Source: Micropterus salmoides
Taxonomy: Eukaryota > Chordata > Actinopteri > Centrarchiformes > Centrarchidae
Reading direction: 5' to 3'
Length of the DNA: 64,000 nucleotides
NCBI RefSeq assembly: GCF_014851395.1
Contig: NW_024040707.1
Coordinates: 13,738,187-13,802,186 of the forward strand
Shown one piece after another: positions 25,389 to 35,717 of this stretch. The position numbers and the translations under genes were made by a program. The notes beneath the pieces were generated by a model. It ran no database searches. It saw only the letters and a program-made list of their open reading frames with translations, and was not told the origin of the DNA. Positions within the stretch are counted from its first letter, which is position 1; each line of letters opens with the position of its first letter.

Positions 25389-25889
25389 GTGCTGCTTCAT
25401 AATGTTTACCGATTGGTCCAGCAGAATGCCCATCAGTACCTCCTTGCCCTAACGCAGAACAAAATGGAGAATCTGGCAGTCAGCCAACAACACTGGAGAC
25501 GAATCGTTATGATAAATATGTTACGAGAAATTTTCTTTGCAGACAGTAGAGTGGGAGACTAACGGTGTGCTGGAAGTAAATGTAAAAATGCAGCTTTGGT
25601 GAATAAAGTCAAAGTCACTGTAATTTCAACCCACTTCTGTCCCCGGGATGGCAAAGGTAAAAGGGTCGAGTTCATATTCAGCAACTAACACACAGCTTTC
25701 CAATGTTAGCTGTTTAAGCTAGCGCAATACGAGTAAACGCAACAAGGGCTGCAGCAAGAGCTCACTGTACCAGTCTCTCCTTGTATTTGTCATTCTAGCA
25801 TGCGGGGGTTGCTTCAGGTTTAATCGACAGTAAATGCACATTAGTTTAACTGTCTGTAAAGCACATCAGCGTAGCCAGAGCAGCGTTTC

Positions 25890-26260
25890 ACGTCTCTTGC
25901 CCGGATCCCGAGTTGCCAGAATCGGGCAGGAAGGGAGCTGCGCATCGGCTGGCTAACAAGCTAGCTGGGTCATTAGCTGCGCTCTTTTATCCTCCGGTAT
26001 CACGGACAGCTAAATACGGTTTTCTATCCGGGACTGAGACTTACCTCCGAGAAACGGTGGTCACGAATTTAGGGCTCTCTGCTATTTTATAAAATATATG
26101 TTTTGGTTTTCTTCTGTTAAAGGTCATAGTTCGTGACCCCGCACCGCCAGCGCGTCGACGATGGTTGAAGGTTTTTGTTTTTTTCCTCCTTCCTCTCTCT
26201 CGCGTCCCCGCGCACCTCCAATGCCCCCCACCCCCACCGTTGGCGCGAGTCAGACAGGGC
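25890..26260 (-). promoter_or_regulatory. nr2c2 first non-coding exon and GC-rich promoter
   Basis: A minus-strand donor CGGAG|GTAAGT ends a probable non-coding exon at 26045. Upstream on that strand, about 26130-26260, lies a CpG-rich stretch (CGCCAGCGCGTCGACG, CGCGTCCCCGCGCACC) with no TATA box, and GGCTTACGTCATCC near 26260-26273 contains a CRE-like TACGTCA. This matches a housekeeping-type promoter for nr2c2. Transcription start and exon extent are inferred. Confidence 0.55.
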
Positions 26261-26279
26261 TTACGTCATCCTGTCTGAC

Positions 26280-28430
26280 AGGGACTTTGCTTTGCTGTTA
26301 AGATATGTGTTAGAAAATTAACACAACAAAAGAAAAAAATTAATAACGGACGCATTAGAGACAAACTCAAACATTGTTTCTCAACCATTAATGTATTTCT
26401 GGCCTGCTCTCCTCAATGGCACAAAGCTTTGAAAACTGTAAGTCAAGAATGTGTCATATAGGCCTATAATATAACAAAATGATAGCCTATATGTCATTTG
26501 TAATTCCGTTGTTAATAAAATATTTATAAGCATACAAATGTTTGGTCAAATTCCAAGTAATTATTTAATTATTTTTAATTTATATTGTAGTTAGGACCAA
26601 AGGTCATTTGAATAGCCTAGTTAATTATGTTGTCATGTCTTCATAGATAAGATAAGATAGAATATTCATTTATTAATCCCCCATAGGGGAAATTCACGTT
26701 GACTCAGCAGCACAGAGGAAGGTAAAGAACAAAAATACAGTAAAATAATCAGTTAGCTTTCTTACGTAGATGTATAAATAATATAGGTACACACTATACA
26801 CACACTATGTACAATAAATATATAGTTAACATTCTACAAAGGAGTAAAAATTTATACACTCACTATATAAGCACTATTTACAATCAATAACCAAAAACAG
26901 TAATAACAATTATGTGCAATATATATTCAGAATACAGTCAAGAATAGACTACTACTAGACACTCATATACTGTCATTTCTAGATTTAAAAAAATGCTACA
27001 CTATTACCAGGACAAAAATATATGGATTGTTTTATCTATGACTGCCACATGAACATCTGCACAGTTAGCTGCTGCTAATGCTAAAGAGTAAAGTCATGGG
27101 ATAAATATGGCATCATTTTACAACTTCTTGTCAATATGACTGTATAGACATACAGTATATATTTTTACAATGCAGTCTGGCCTCCTTTCAATTTGTATGA
27201 TAAAAACAAATTATGTTACATCGCCTCTTTCTGTGCTCTTGGTGTGAATATTTACCAGTAAATCTTAATATGCAACTGCATTCATATTGCTTTTTAACCA
27301 AAAGGCACTCAATGAGATTAACAATAGCTCTTACAGTATTGTCCAGGCCAAGACCCATCATATAGAACATAAAACATCGACAATGCAAAACATTGGCCTG
27401 TAAAAAACACTTAAAATGAAATAAAGAGAATAAAAAAAACATTACATCACAATATAATAGTACAGCTTGATAAAATGACAACAATAAATATACTATAACA
27501 AGCAATTTAAAAACAGATATGCCCAATATATGTAACTGAAAAAAAAAAATCACACAATAGCTTTTTAGAAACATCCTTTAGAAATCTTTTGCTTTGCTGC
27601 CAGAAAGTTGATGGGATTTTGCTATATAGGATTTAGTTTGAATGACCTAATTAATCCACCATGAGATTTCATTCCACAATTCACTTTGAACACCTTGCCA
27701 TAACATTTAAATAACTGTCTCAGTTAAGCTTTAATATATCATTGGGAACTCAGAGTCACTTAAAGAAGGGAACACTTCATGGCATCCTGCAGTCACCATC
27801 ACAGGGAAATGTTAGCCAGACAGAGACAGAGAAATTGCCAGGTGTTGTTGGCCCCTGTGTCTTATGCTGTCAAAAAGCATTTAGGAACTGCAAAGAACTC
27901 TGTTGAAAGAAAGTCTGGCACATATTAAAAAGTGTCCGCAGTGCTAGCATACGACATAGATTTTGCTGCAGGGTTGTTATTAAAATGATCAGCTCTAAGC
28001 AATTTACAGTATCTGTAGAATAAAAGTCGATTTACAATTCATTTACAAGACATTTATACAAACACGTATTTGCCATGCATTTTCCAAGAGACAGGTATAT
28101 AAGTGTAACATATGATTGCATAACAAGAAAGTATATATTGTCAATGTTTGTGCAAGAAGGAAAAGGCGGCACACTTTGTAGGAATGTATTTATTTACAAT
28201 AAAATTTACAATGCAGTTTTCGAGTGACTTATCTTCTAAGATACATATTGAAGTATAATGAAGTACTTACAGAAAAGGGGGATACACACTTGGTGTCAAA
28301 ACACCATAGCTTTTACTTGTGAATTTTATCACTGAACTCCCCCTGTACTCAAAAATGTATTTTACTGATTGTTATGTCACTTGGTTCAGTCATCAGATTG
28401 ACACTGTAGCCTGTTTCCACATTCATATAC
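26280..28430. other. AT-rich intergenic DNA, no gene supported
   Basis: Apart from the LINE tail at 26645-26950, I see no coding sequence, RNA gene or clear repeat here. The longest minus-strand open frame (27188-27574) is low-complexity and hydrophobic, without any family motif, and I do not accept it. Confidence 0.5.
26645..26950 (-). mobile_element. Minus-strand LINE 3' tail, RTE/Rex3-like
   Basis: Plus-strand GATAAGATAAGATAGAATAT followed by TTTATTAATCCCCCATAGGG and AAATTCA is the inverse of the tail found on RTE/Rex3-type fish LINEs (stop-proximal GAATTTCCCC, then a short-period repeat). It is 5'-truncated with no reverse transcriptase. The family call is from memory of the tail pattern. 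Confidence 0.5.
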
Positions 28431-28439
28431 ACATAAGTA

Positions 28440-30600
28440 TGTGTATAATAATAATAATAATCCTTATTTGTAGAGCACTTTTCAAAAACAAGTTACAAAG
28501 TGCTTTAACAAGTGTAAAGAATAATACAAAAAAACAAGATAAGAGCATGAAAAATTAATATAAAATTAGTAAAATACAATAAAATAAAAGGGATAAAATA
28601 CAGTCAAATAAGATTGGGAAAAGCTCTCCTATAAAAGTATGTTTTAAGAAGGGACTTAAAAGAGTTCACTGACTCAGCCGACCTGATTTCCTCGGGCAGG
28701 CTGTTCCAGAGCCTTGGGGCCCTGACAGCAAACGCTCTGTCCCCTTTAGTTTTCAGTCGAGAATCTGGAACAGACAACAGACAACAGACCTCTGCCCGAG
28801 GATCTCAAAGTACATGCTGGTGTGTATGGGACTAAAAGGTCAGAAATATAACAAGGCGAGAGGCCATGAAGAGCTTTGAAAGTAATCAACAGAATTTTAA
28901 AGTCAATTCTAAAACATACTGGGAGCCAGTGTAATGAAGCTAAAATAGGGGTGATGTGATCATATTTCTTTGTTCTGGTTAAAAGCCTGGCAGCTGAGTT
29001 CTGGACAGTCTGGAGTCGATCAATAGATTTTGGGTTAAACAGGTGAAAAGGCTGTTGCAATAATCCAGGCATGATGAGATGAAGGCGTGTAAAATGGTCT
29101 CGGTGTCCTTAAAAGTTAACATAGATCGAATTTTTGCTATATTTCTAAGTTGATAAAAACATGATTGAACAAGCTTTGTGGTGTGCTGCTCGAAATTTAA
29201 ATTACTATCAAACCAAACCCCAAGGTTCTTTGCCACAGGCTTAATGTGATTTACTAGGGAACCAGGCAGTATTTGATTTGCCATCTGCTGGGACCCGATG
29301 ACCAGGATTTCTGTTTTGTCTGAGTTCAGCTGGAGGAAATTATTTGACATCCATTTTTTAACTTCACAAAGGCAGTTGTTAAGTGAACTCAGCATTCCAG
29401 GGTCTGTGGATCTGACGGGCAAGTATATTTGTGTGTCATCAGCATAAATATGAAAAGAAAAGCCATGTTTATGGATAATACGTCCAAGGGGAAGCAGATA
29501 CAAGGAAAACAAAATGGGTCCTAAGACCGACCCCTGAGGCACACCATATTTAACTGGACAGAATGAGGAGACATAGTTGTTTACAGACACGCAAAACTTC
29601 CTATTTGACAGGTAGGATGAAAACCATTCTAGGGCAGTACCAGAGATCCCCACCCAGTGCCTCAGTCTGTCTAACATGATGTTGTGATCAATGGTGTCAA
29701 AAGCAGCGCTAAGGTCCAGGAGTACCAGGACTGAGCACATGCCTTCATCAGCAGACATTAAAAGTTCATTGGTGACTTTAAGCAGGGCAGTCTCAGTGCT
29801 GTGGTACTTCCTAAAACCAGACTGAAACTTTTCAAATATTTTGGTATTTTCCAGTACAGTGAGCAGCTGTTTGGACACAATTCTTTCTAGAATCTTTGCA
29901 ATAAAAGGCAGTTTTGAAATTGGTCTAAAATTATGTGGGAGGGAGGGATCTAAACCAGGTTTCTTTAAAAGTGGGTTCACGCAAGCCGTTTTAAAATAAT
30001 CAGGGACACAACCAGTAGATAGGGAGCTGTTGAAAACAGAGATCAAATGGGGCCCAACAGAATCTATTACTTTCAGTAGAAACTTTGTAGGTATTACATC
30101 AAGTGGGCTGGAGGACACTCTCATTTGTGATACTGTTTTTAAAAGCTCAGACAAGTCGATGGGATAAAACTGGTTAAAACTCTGTTGTTGCTGGTGAGGA
30201 ACCTCTGAGTAAGAGGCCGCGGGGGTAATAGAGGCTCTGATTGACACCACCTTATTGGTAAAATAAGATAAAAACAATTCACAGTCATCATTACTTCCAG
30301 CTGAGGCACAAGGAGGGGTTGGGTTTACCAGCTGATCCACAGTCTTAAACAGAAACCTGGGATTGTGTTTATGTGTAGTAATGAGTTCAGAAAAATAGTG
30401 TGTTCTCGCATCCATAACCATGTTATTGTAGTTAATTAATAAATCCTTCAGACTGAGGTAATGGACTTGGAGACTGGATTTTTTGAATGTACTTGTGAAA
30501 TCCCAAAACTGAGGATTGACTCTTCTGTGAAGTAGGAGACATCTTGTGTCTAGTTGCAATAAACATCTGCATATTCACAGATTCTGGATTTTTTTAATGA
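28440..30600 (-). mobile_element. 5'-truncated L2-clade LINE with reverse transcriptase
   Basis: A minus-strand frame at 30559-28979 (526 aa) reads as a non-LTR reverse transcriptase. It contains FRPISKLPFIAKILERIV, GFRKYHSTETALL, a first Asp box LLDLSAAFDTIDH, GVPQGSVLGPILF and the catalytic YADD in FHIYADDTQIYL, then LQLNSDKTEIL. The L2/CR1 group fits best (HWVGISGTALEWF is typical). The frame is lost near 29030-29070 and the C-terminus continues in another frame (SIDRLQTVQNSAARLL at about 29040-28990, HWLPVCFRIDFKIL downstream). A 3' tail with an inverse TAATAATAAT repeat ends at about 28450. The endonuclease domain is missing, so the copy is dead. It lies between nr2c2 and b3galt4. Confidence 0.88.
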
Positions 30601-32194
30601 GGGGAGAGATGTAGATTTTCTAACAACTTAACTGAACATCAGACAGAGTATATTTATGTTGTCAAACATTTCTGGATGGAGGGGGGTCTTTAAATAAATG
30701 TCTATGACGATTGTTTTATTCTTTCATATTGGGATGATGTTGAGGTCTTACAGGACTCACTAACTGGACACATTGTCTGTAACTTCTGTCCCTTTTACTT
30801 TTATGTTAGTGTTTGACATTTGTTTTTGCACTAGTCTTCGTGCAGCGTGTTTCGTTCGTGTATCAGATCTCTGCAGGAAAGAAACCATTCACATTTGCTT
30901 AAGCTATTTGCCTGCATTTGCGTGAACTCCTCCAACCTCAACACAAAACGACAAAAGTACCTGTGATTGAGCACCAGGTGTCGCTCTGCGCCATCAAGTT
31001 CGATAAACCAGGTGTTGTGCCAAATTCTGCCTGCCAAGAATTGCATGCACCTCGCGGGTGATAACGGTCATTTATGCTGAGAAAAGAGGTGGATGCAAAT
31101 CTCGGCAGGTAGCCTACAAAATTTGATCTGCCGAATTATTCAACCACCTCTTTAGGTCCTTTTCAGACACTTTGCTGTGCTCATTGATCAAACGGCGTTA
31201 TCTCCACATATATACTAAATGTCCAGGAATGGTACTTCTACTAAGTGTATTGAAATATTAAAGACTGTAAACGTTCATAAAATATATACTTCGAATCATT
31301 TAATACCATTGATGGACCCCACAAAGAATATTATAGCGTTTAAAAGCAGTAGGTTATTTGGTGGTGCATGCAATTCTCGGCAGGCAGGCAAAACTCGGCA
31401 TAACACCGGGCGTGAAGGGGAATAGGAGCACAGCAAAGCGGCACAGATGGCCGTGATAAAACAACATTATCTAAAGGCTGCAGTATAGGCTACACTGGTC
31501 ATTCGTCCGTTTTAAGATCTTCATCCCTGCAAATTCACCATTATCTGCCCATATTGCAGCTATCGGGATGTGAATATGTTTTATGGGGAAACTAACCCAA
31601 TCGAGCTAATTACATTTGTCGCAGTCCAAGTAGGCTTGGCCACACATAATGCGGTTTATTATGGATATAGCTATTAAATCATCAAACGTAGGCAATCATT
31701 TGACAGGCTGTAATTTACTGAACAATGTATGCAAATATAAACATCTTTATTTTATTTTTAGCAAATACGATATTTAAGAGGCCGGGGGGGAGGGGGAGGA
31801 GGAAATAGGTGACTTAAAGTTCTTGACACGTCCCCTGTGTCGCAATCGATAGAGCAGCTCCACGTTATGGAGTCTGGGCAGAGAGATAGCTCCGGGCTCC
31901 TAGTGGATCGACTCTTTCCTTTGCGCAGCTGCACAGGCTACCCCACTTTTGTTCAACTGACTGGCTGGGCTGCAGCATCAACAAAAGAGTAACGGCCCCT
32001 ACCTCCTCCATCCAGGTACAGAGGCAGCTACGCTCTCCTCCAGCTGCTACGGGGTAACTGAATTATCTGAGCAAAGGAGCAACGAGAAGGCAAGATCGGA
32101 GGAAACCCAATGATAAAGGGATTTTAGTGAGAAACGGACAAGGGTAGCAGCTACAGCAGTCTTCAGCGCTGCGCAGTGGAAGCGGAGGTTGGTC
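30600..32194. other. Intergenic DNA and 5' flank of b3galt4
   Basis: The left part holds an imperfect inverted-repeat pair (see 31007-31408). From about 31780 the sequence becomes G-rich (GGCCGGGGGGGAGGGGGAGG) and probably contains the b3galt4 promoter and 5' UTR. No TATA box is obvious, and no other gene is seen. Confidence 0.5.
31007..31408. repeat. Imperfect inverted repeats, possible foldback or MITE-like element
   Basis: The segment at about 31007-31053 (GGTGTTGTGCC, CTGCCTGCC, AGAATTGCATGCACC) is repeated in inverse order at about 31355-31408 (GGTGCATGCAATTCT, GGCAGGCAGG, GGCATAACACC). The arms are about 45-50 bp with small differences, and the enclosed segment is about 300 bp. An inner pair AAGAGGTGG / CCACCTCTT lies at about 31084 and 31143. 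No flanking target duplication is convincing. Confidence 0.6.
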
Positions 32195-33316
32195 ATGGTC
32201 GGACGGGGACTGTGGACTGCATGTAAGCCTCGGTTTGGAAAGCGAGGGAGCAGACTTGGCGTTTTGCCTTATTTGTGCGCCGCGATAGCGAGCGCAGCCG
32301 TGTTGGCACTGCTCTTTTTTGACTTCATCGACTTATGGGTCACCTCCATGGGCATGAACACGGCGGTGGAGCCGCACGCAGGCATCATCCCCCCGCAGAG
32401 CGTCCCTCCCACCAGACCCGAGGAGTTCCTGCTCATGCCCAGTCCACTGGTGTGCCAGCGTGCCAAGCCTTACCTTATCACCATGGTAACCTCGGCCCCT
32501 GCCAATCAGCGGGCCCGCCAAGCAATCAGGGACACCTGGGGAGGAGAGGGGGATGTAAGGGGCCTGCGAATCATGACCCTCTTCATGGTTGGTGTGGCGT
32601 CTGACCCTGGGCTGGCCAAGCTGCTGATAGAGGAGGCCAGAGAGCGAGGAGACCTGGTTCAGGGGCGTTTTCTGGACACCTACTCCAACCTCACCCTAAA
32701 AACCCTGTCCATGCTGGGCTGGGCCCGCCGGTTCTGCCCTCAGGCTCACTTCATGGCCAAAGTGGATGATGATGTCCTGTTCAATCCCAGCGCCCTCCTG
32801 CACTTCCTGAACAAGAGCCGTAACCCCTACGAACAAGGAGACTTGTACCTTGGCAGGGTGCACCTCCACGTGGCACCGGACCGTGACCCGGAAAGCAAGC
32901 AATATCTCCCTGCAGGGGCCTACCCTTCCTCCGTCTTCCCTGACTATTGCAGTGGTACAGCGTATGTCCTGTCCCGCTCCGCATTGCTCAAAATTTCCCT
33001 GGCCGCCTCTACATTACCTGCATTATCCACACCCCTGCCCCCTGAGGACGTGTTTGTTGGTCTTTGTGCCCGGGCAGCTGGTGTGCTGCCCTCCCACTGC
33101 CCACTCTTCTCTGGTGGCCCAGCTGTGCCATATGGGCGCTGCTGCTATCAGGCCATGGTGTCCATCCACCGCATACCACCCAAGGAGATGCTGTACTACT
33201 GGGCTGACGTCCATTCACCACAGCCCTGCTCATGGCTGAGTCTGCGAGCTTCTCTGGGGTTGTGCAAATTCAGGGCGATGCTCGGGACAGCTCTGGGGCT
33301 GGAGCAAGGGTTGTGA
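32195..33316 (+). CDS. b3galt4: Beta-1,3-galactosyltransferase 4 (GM1 synthase type, GT31)
   Basis: Golgi type II membrane enzyme of family GT31. The mammalian orthologue transfers galactose from UDP-Gal to ganglioside GalNAc (GM2 to GM1). It is an uninterrupted frame of 373 aa (human 378 as I recall). I take the ATG at 32195; the frame is open slightly further upstream but without an ATG. A short basic tail is followed by a hydrophobic anchor at about residues 22-45. GT31 motifs follow: RQAIRDTWG (108-116), DTYSNLTLKT (161-170), the metal-binding DDD (191-193) in FMAKVDDDVLF, and PEDVFVGLC (283-291). N-glycosylation sequons are N165 and N206. The gene is convergent with wdr46, the same arrangement as in the human extended MHC region. 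The coding region is much more GC-rich than its flanks. Confidence 0.94.
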   Translation: MVGRGLWTACKPRFGKRGSRLGVLPYLCAAIASAAVLALLFFDFIDLWVTSMGMNTAVEPHAGIIPPQSVPPTRPEEFLLMPSPLVCQRAKPYLITMVTSAPANQRARQAIRDTWGGEGDVRGLRIMTLFMVGVASDPGLAKLLIEEARERGDLVQGRFLDTYSNLTLKTLSMLGWARRFCPQAHFMAKVDDDVLFNPSALLHFLNKSRNPYEQGDLYLGRVHLHVAPDRDPESKQYLPAGAYPSSVFPDYCSGTAYVLSRSALLKISLAASTLPALSTPLPPEDVFVGLCARAAGVLPSHCPLFSGGPAVPYGRCCYQAMVSIHRIPPKEMLYYWADVHSPQPCSWLSLRASLGLCKFRAMLGTALGLEQGL

Positions 33317-35717
33317 GGGTTAATAAGAAGGAAAACTGCACTCACTGGGGCTGTGCCTCACTGGAATACTGTGAACAGCACAGGTGCTCTTCAGGCTGTG
33401 AAACTACGCTGAGAAAATGTCAGTGTATATTTATAGATTTATTTTTTTAAGCACTTCAATGTATTCTTTGCTGAAAAGGAGAGTTAGTATCCTCCATTAT
33501 TACACTGACACATATGTAGATGTAGGCTGGAACAAACAACATTGGCATGCTGATAGTATACAGTGAGAAAATACAGCCGCTTCTATCAACACACCAAGTC
33601 TGACATCTATTCGCTGCTACTTTCTTGTATTTAACACCCATGTCGTCTATCACCAGGTACTTCAATTGTAGAGTTTAGTCTATTAAGATGCCTGCCACAT
33701 GATGTTGATGTTCCAAACAATCTGCGATATCAAACTTTATTTATCCAGTAGGAAGTAATTAAAAAAGAAAAATGTATTAGTGAACACTTTTTGTGTTCCA
33801 ACAGAAAAATAATCATTACAGGATGAACCCAAGTAGTTTCAATAATAATACTAATACTTCCTTTATTTATATTGCTCCTTTCAAAACAAAGTGCTTTACA
33901 GTAAACACAAATAATAAAAGTTGAAAGAAAGTCCAAAACAAATGATGTAAAACAAGATAAAATTATCCAGTTACTTAGCTAAGAAAAAGCCATAAAAGTG
34001 AGTTTAAAGAAGATATTTCATAAAGGACACTGACTTTGCCAGCCTGAGATCCCCAGGCAGGGAGTTCCACAGATAAGGGACCCCGGACACAAAAGGCCCG
34101 GTGACGTGGTGGTAGGGCCCTGCCAGAGTATCTCATCGATCAGGTTTACAGAGAGTTAGCAGATCACAGATATAGATAGGAGTCTGACATTTTAGGGCTT
34201 TAAAAATGTGCAGTAAAATCTTAAAATCAATTCTGAAACTGGCAGGTATAACCTGTGAAGGACAGCAAGGATTGGTGTGATGTAACTGCTTCTCTTAGAA
34301 CGTGTAAATGCCTGATGATATGTGTAATCTGAATCTTACCTGTGATTTACTGGCGAGACAGTGAGATGTACGCGGCCTTATTTGTGAACAGACAGAAGAG
34401 AAAGTTGCTTGGTTAAGCTGTTGCCTCACACATCACCGAAAATATAACCATAAAACTGATAAGATGATAAACCCACTCAATTGTATTATTTATGACCTCT
34501 CTCTGTAACAGTGACATTGTTAATGACAACTTTGGGCTGGTGTGTCTGGCCTGGGTTCGGTCTCAGTACACTGAAAGACAGTTTAAAACGTGTCAGAAGA
34601 CAGCCTCACATGGTCCTGCTACACCCGTAATGGAATCAAAAGGGACAGTCTGTGTTTACACTATGGAAATAAGCTTGATTCAAATACAGTCACCAATAAA
34701 CCACTCTGTATGTCCTTGATTTGCCTGATGTCATTTCTAGAAGAGAAACACACACACACATACACGTCTGCTTTGCTTTAACTACTGAAGTGGAAGGAAT
34801 GTGTCCATCTCACACCCTTTACTTGTTTTATTCCAGTAGAAAGGTGCTTTGTTATCGAACACTGGTCTTTCCAGTTTAGTTACTTTGAGGATTTTTAAAA
34901 AAGCGCATCAGTCCCGTGATCGAGCTTGCTTCATTTTGAATTCAACTGTTAGACAACAAAGATGCAATGGTCACATTACTTCCTCAAATGCTTAAGTCGT
35001 GGTTTCCCCTACCACCTTCCTCTTTAAGTGTATATTCACAAATAGATATGTGTGCGATATTCAAATCCTTCCACATGGCCCTACTAATTTACTCATTGTT
35101 GACTCATCTCACAAATATGGCGTCTGATGAATTTGGGAGGAATGCAGGTTGTGCTAAGATAACTTTAAACAGTCATTCTGTTCACAAGTGAACCAAAGTT
35201 GACAACGTGTGAGCATATTTTACATTCAGTTGTGATCTCCAGCAAATCAGAAGTTTGGCATTATGTTGTTTATTTTCAGAACATATTTATATAAAAACAT
35301 CTTGACATATGTTTAGACAGTTCAGCTACCACAGCACTCCATTAGACAATGTCAAACACAAGTGAAAAAATATTGTCAGTAGAGAGAATAAAAGTCCCTC
35401 AACTTGATGCAAATTCTGGGTGACACTCGTGTCAGCCAACGCACTTCACATTCCCCACCCATGTAGACAAAGTGCTTCAGGCCACAGGCATTAAAATAGA
35501 ACTGTCCAATGACTGCACTCAACATTGATTACAGATGAACTGTCCCCCATCAATGACTCTTTACTAGCTGACTATATCCAGAATTTCTGCAAGTTGGTGT
35601 TTTGTTCCCACAGTGAAGTGATGTGTCCAAAATAATGATTCCTTTATATTATGGGAAGTTCAACAGTCATTCTTACAGGATGTCACTGGGTTGTGGCCTG
35701 CACAAGAGTCCTCCTTT
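33317..35717. other. Spacer between convergent b3galt4 and wdr46
   Basis: This holds the b3galt4 3' UTR, a LINE tail (33836-34320), short CA-rich patches near 34749-34763, and the wdr46 3' UTR. Candidate poly(A) signals are AATAAA at 34695-34700 for b3galt4 and TTTATT at 35269-35274 for wdr46 on the minus strand. No further gene is supported. Confidence 0.5.
33836..34320 (-). mobile_element. 3' fragment of an L2-like LINE
   Basis: The plus-strand pattern AATAATAATACTAATACTTC, followed by TTTATTTATATTGC, AAAGTGCTTTACA and CCAGGCAGGGAGTTCCACAG, parallels the 3' end of the LINE at 28440-28760 (TAATAATAATAATCCTTATT, AAGTGCTTTAACA, CGGGCAGGCTGTTCCAGAG). It is in the same orientation. Only the last coding part and the tail remain. 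Confidence 0.7.

Noticed and set aside
27188..27574. 128-codon hydrophobic minus-strand frame
   Set aside because: Low-complexity, Leu/Phe/Tyr-rich translation of AT-rich DNA with no recognised motif, and no splice-partner exons found.
32189..32194. Upstream TTG extension of the b3galt4 frame
   Set aside because: The first real ATG is at 32195; TTG is not a credible start in a vertebrate gene.
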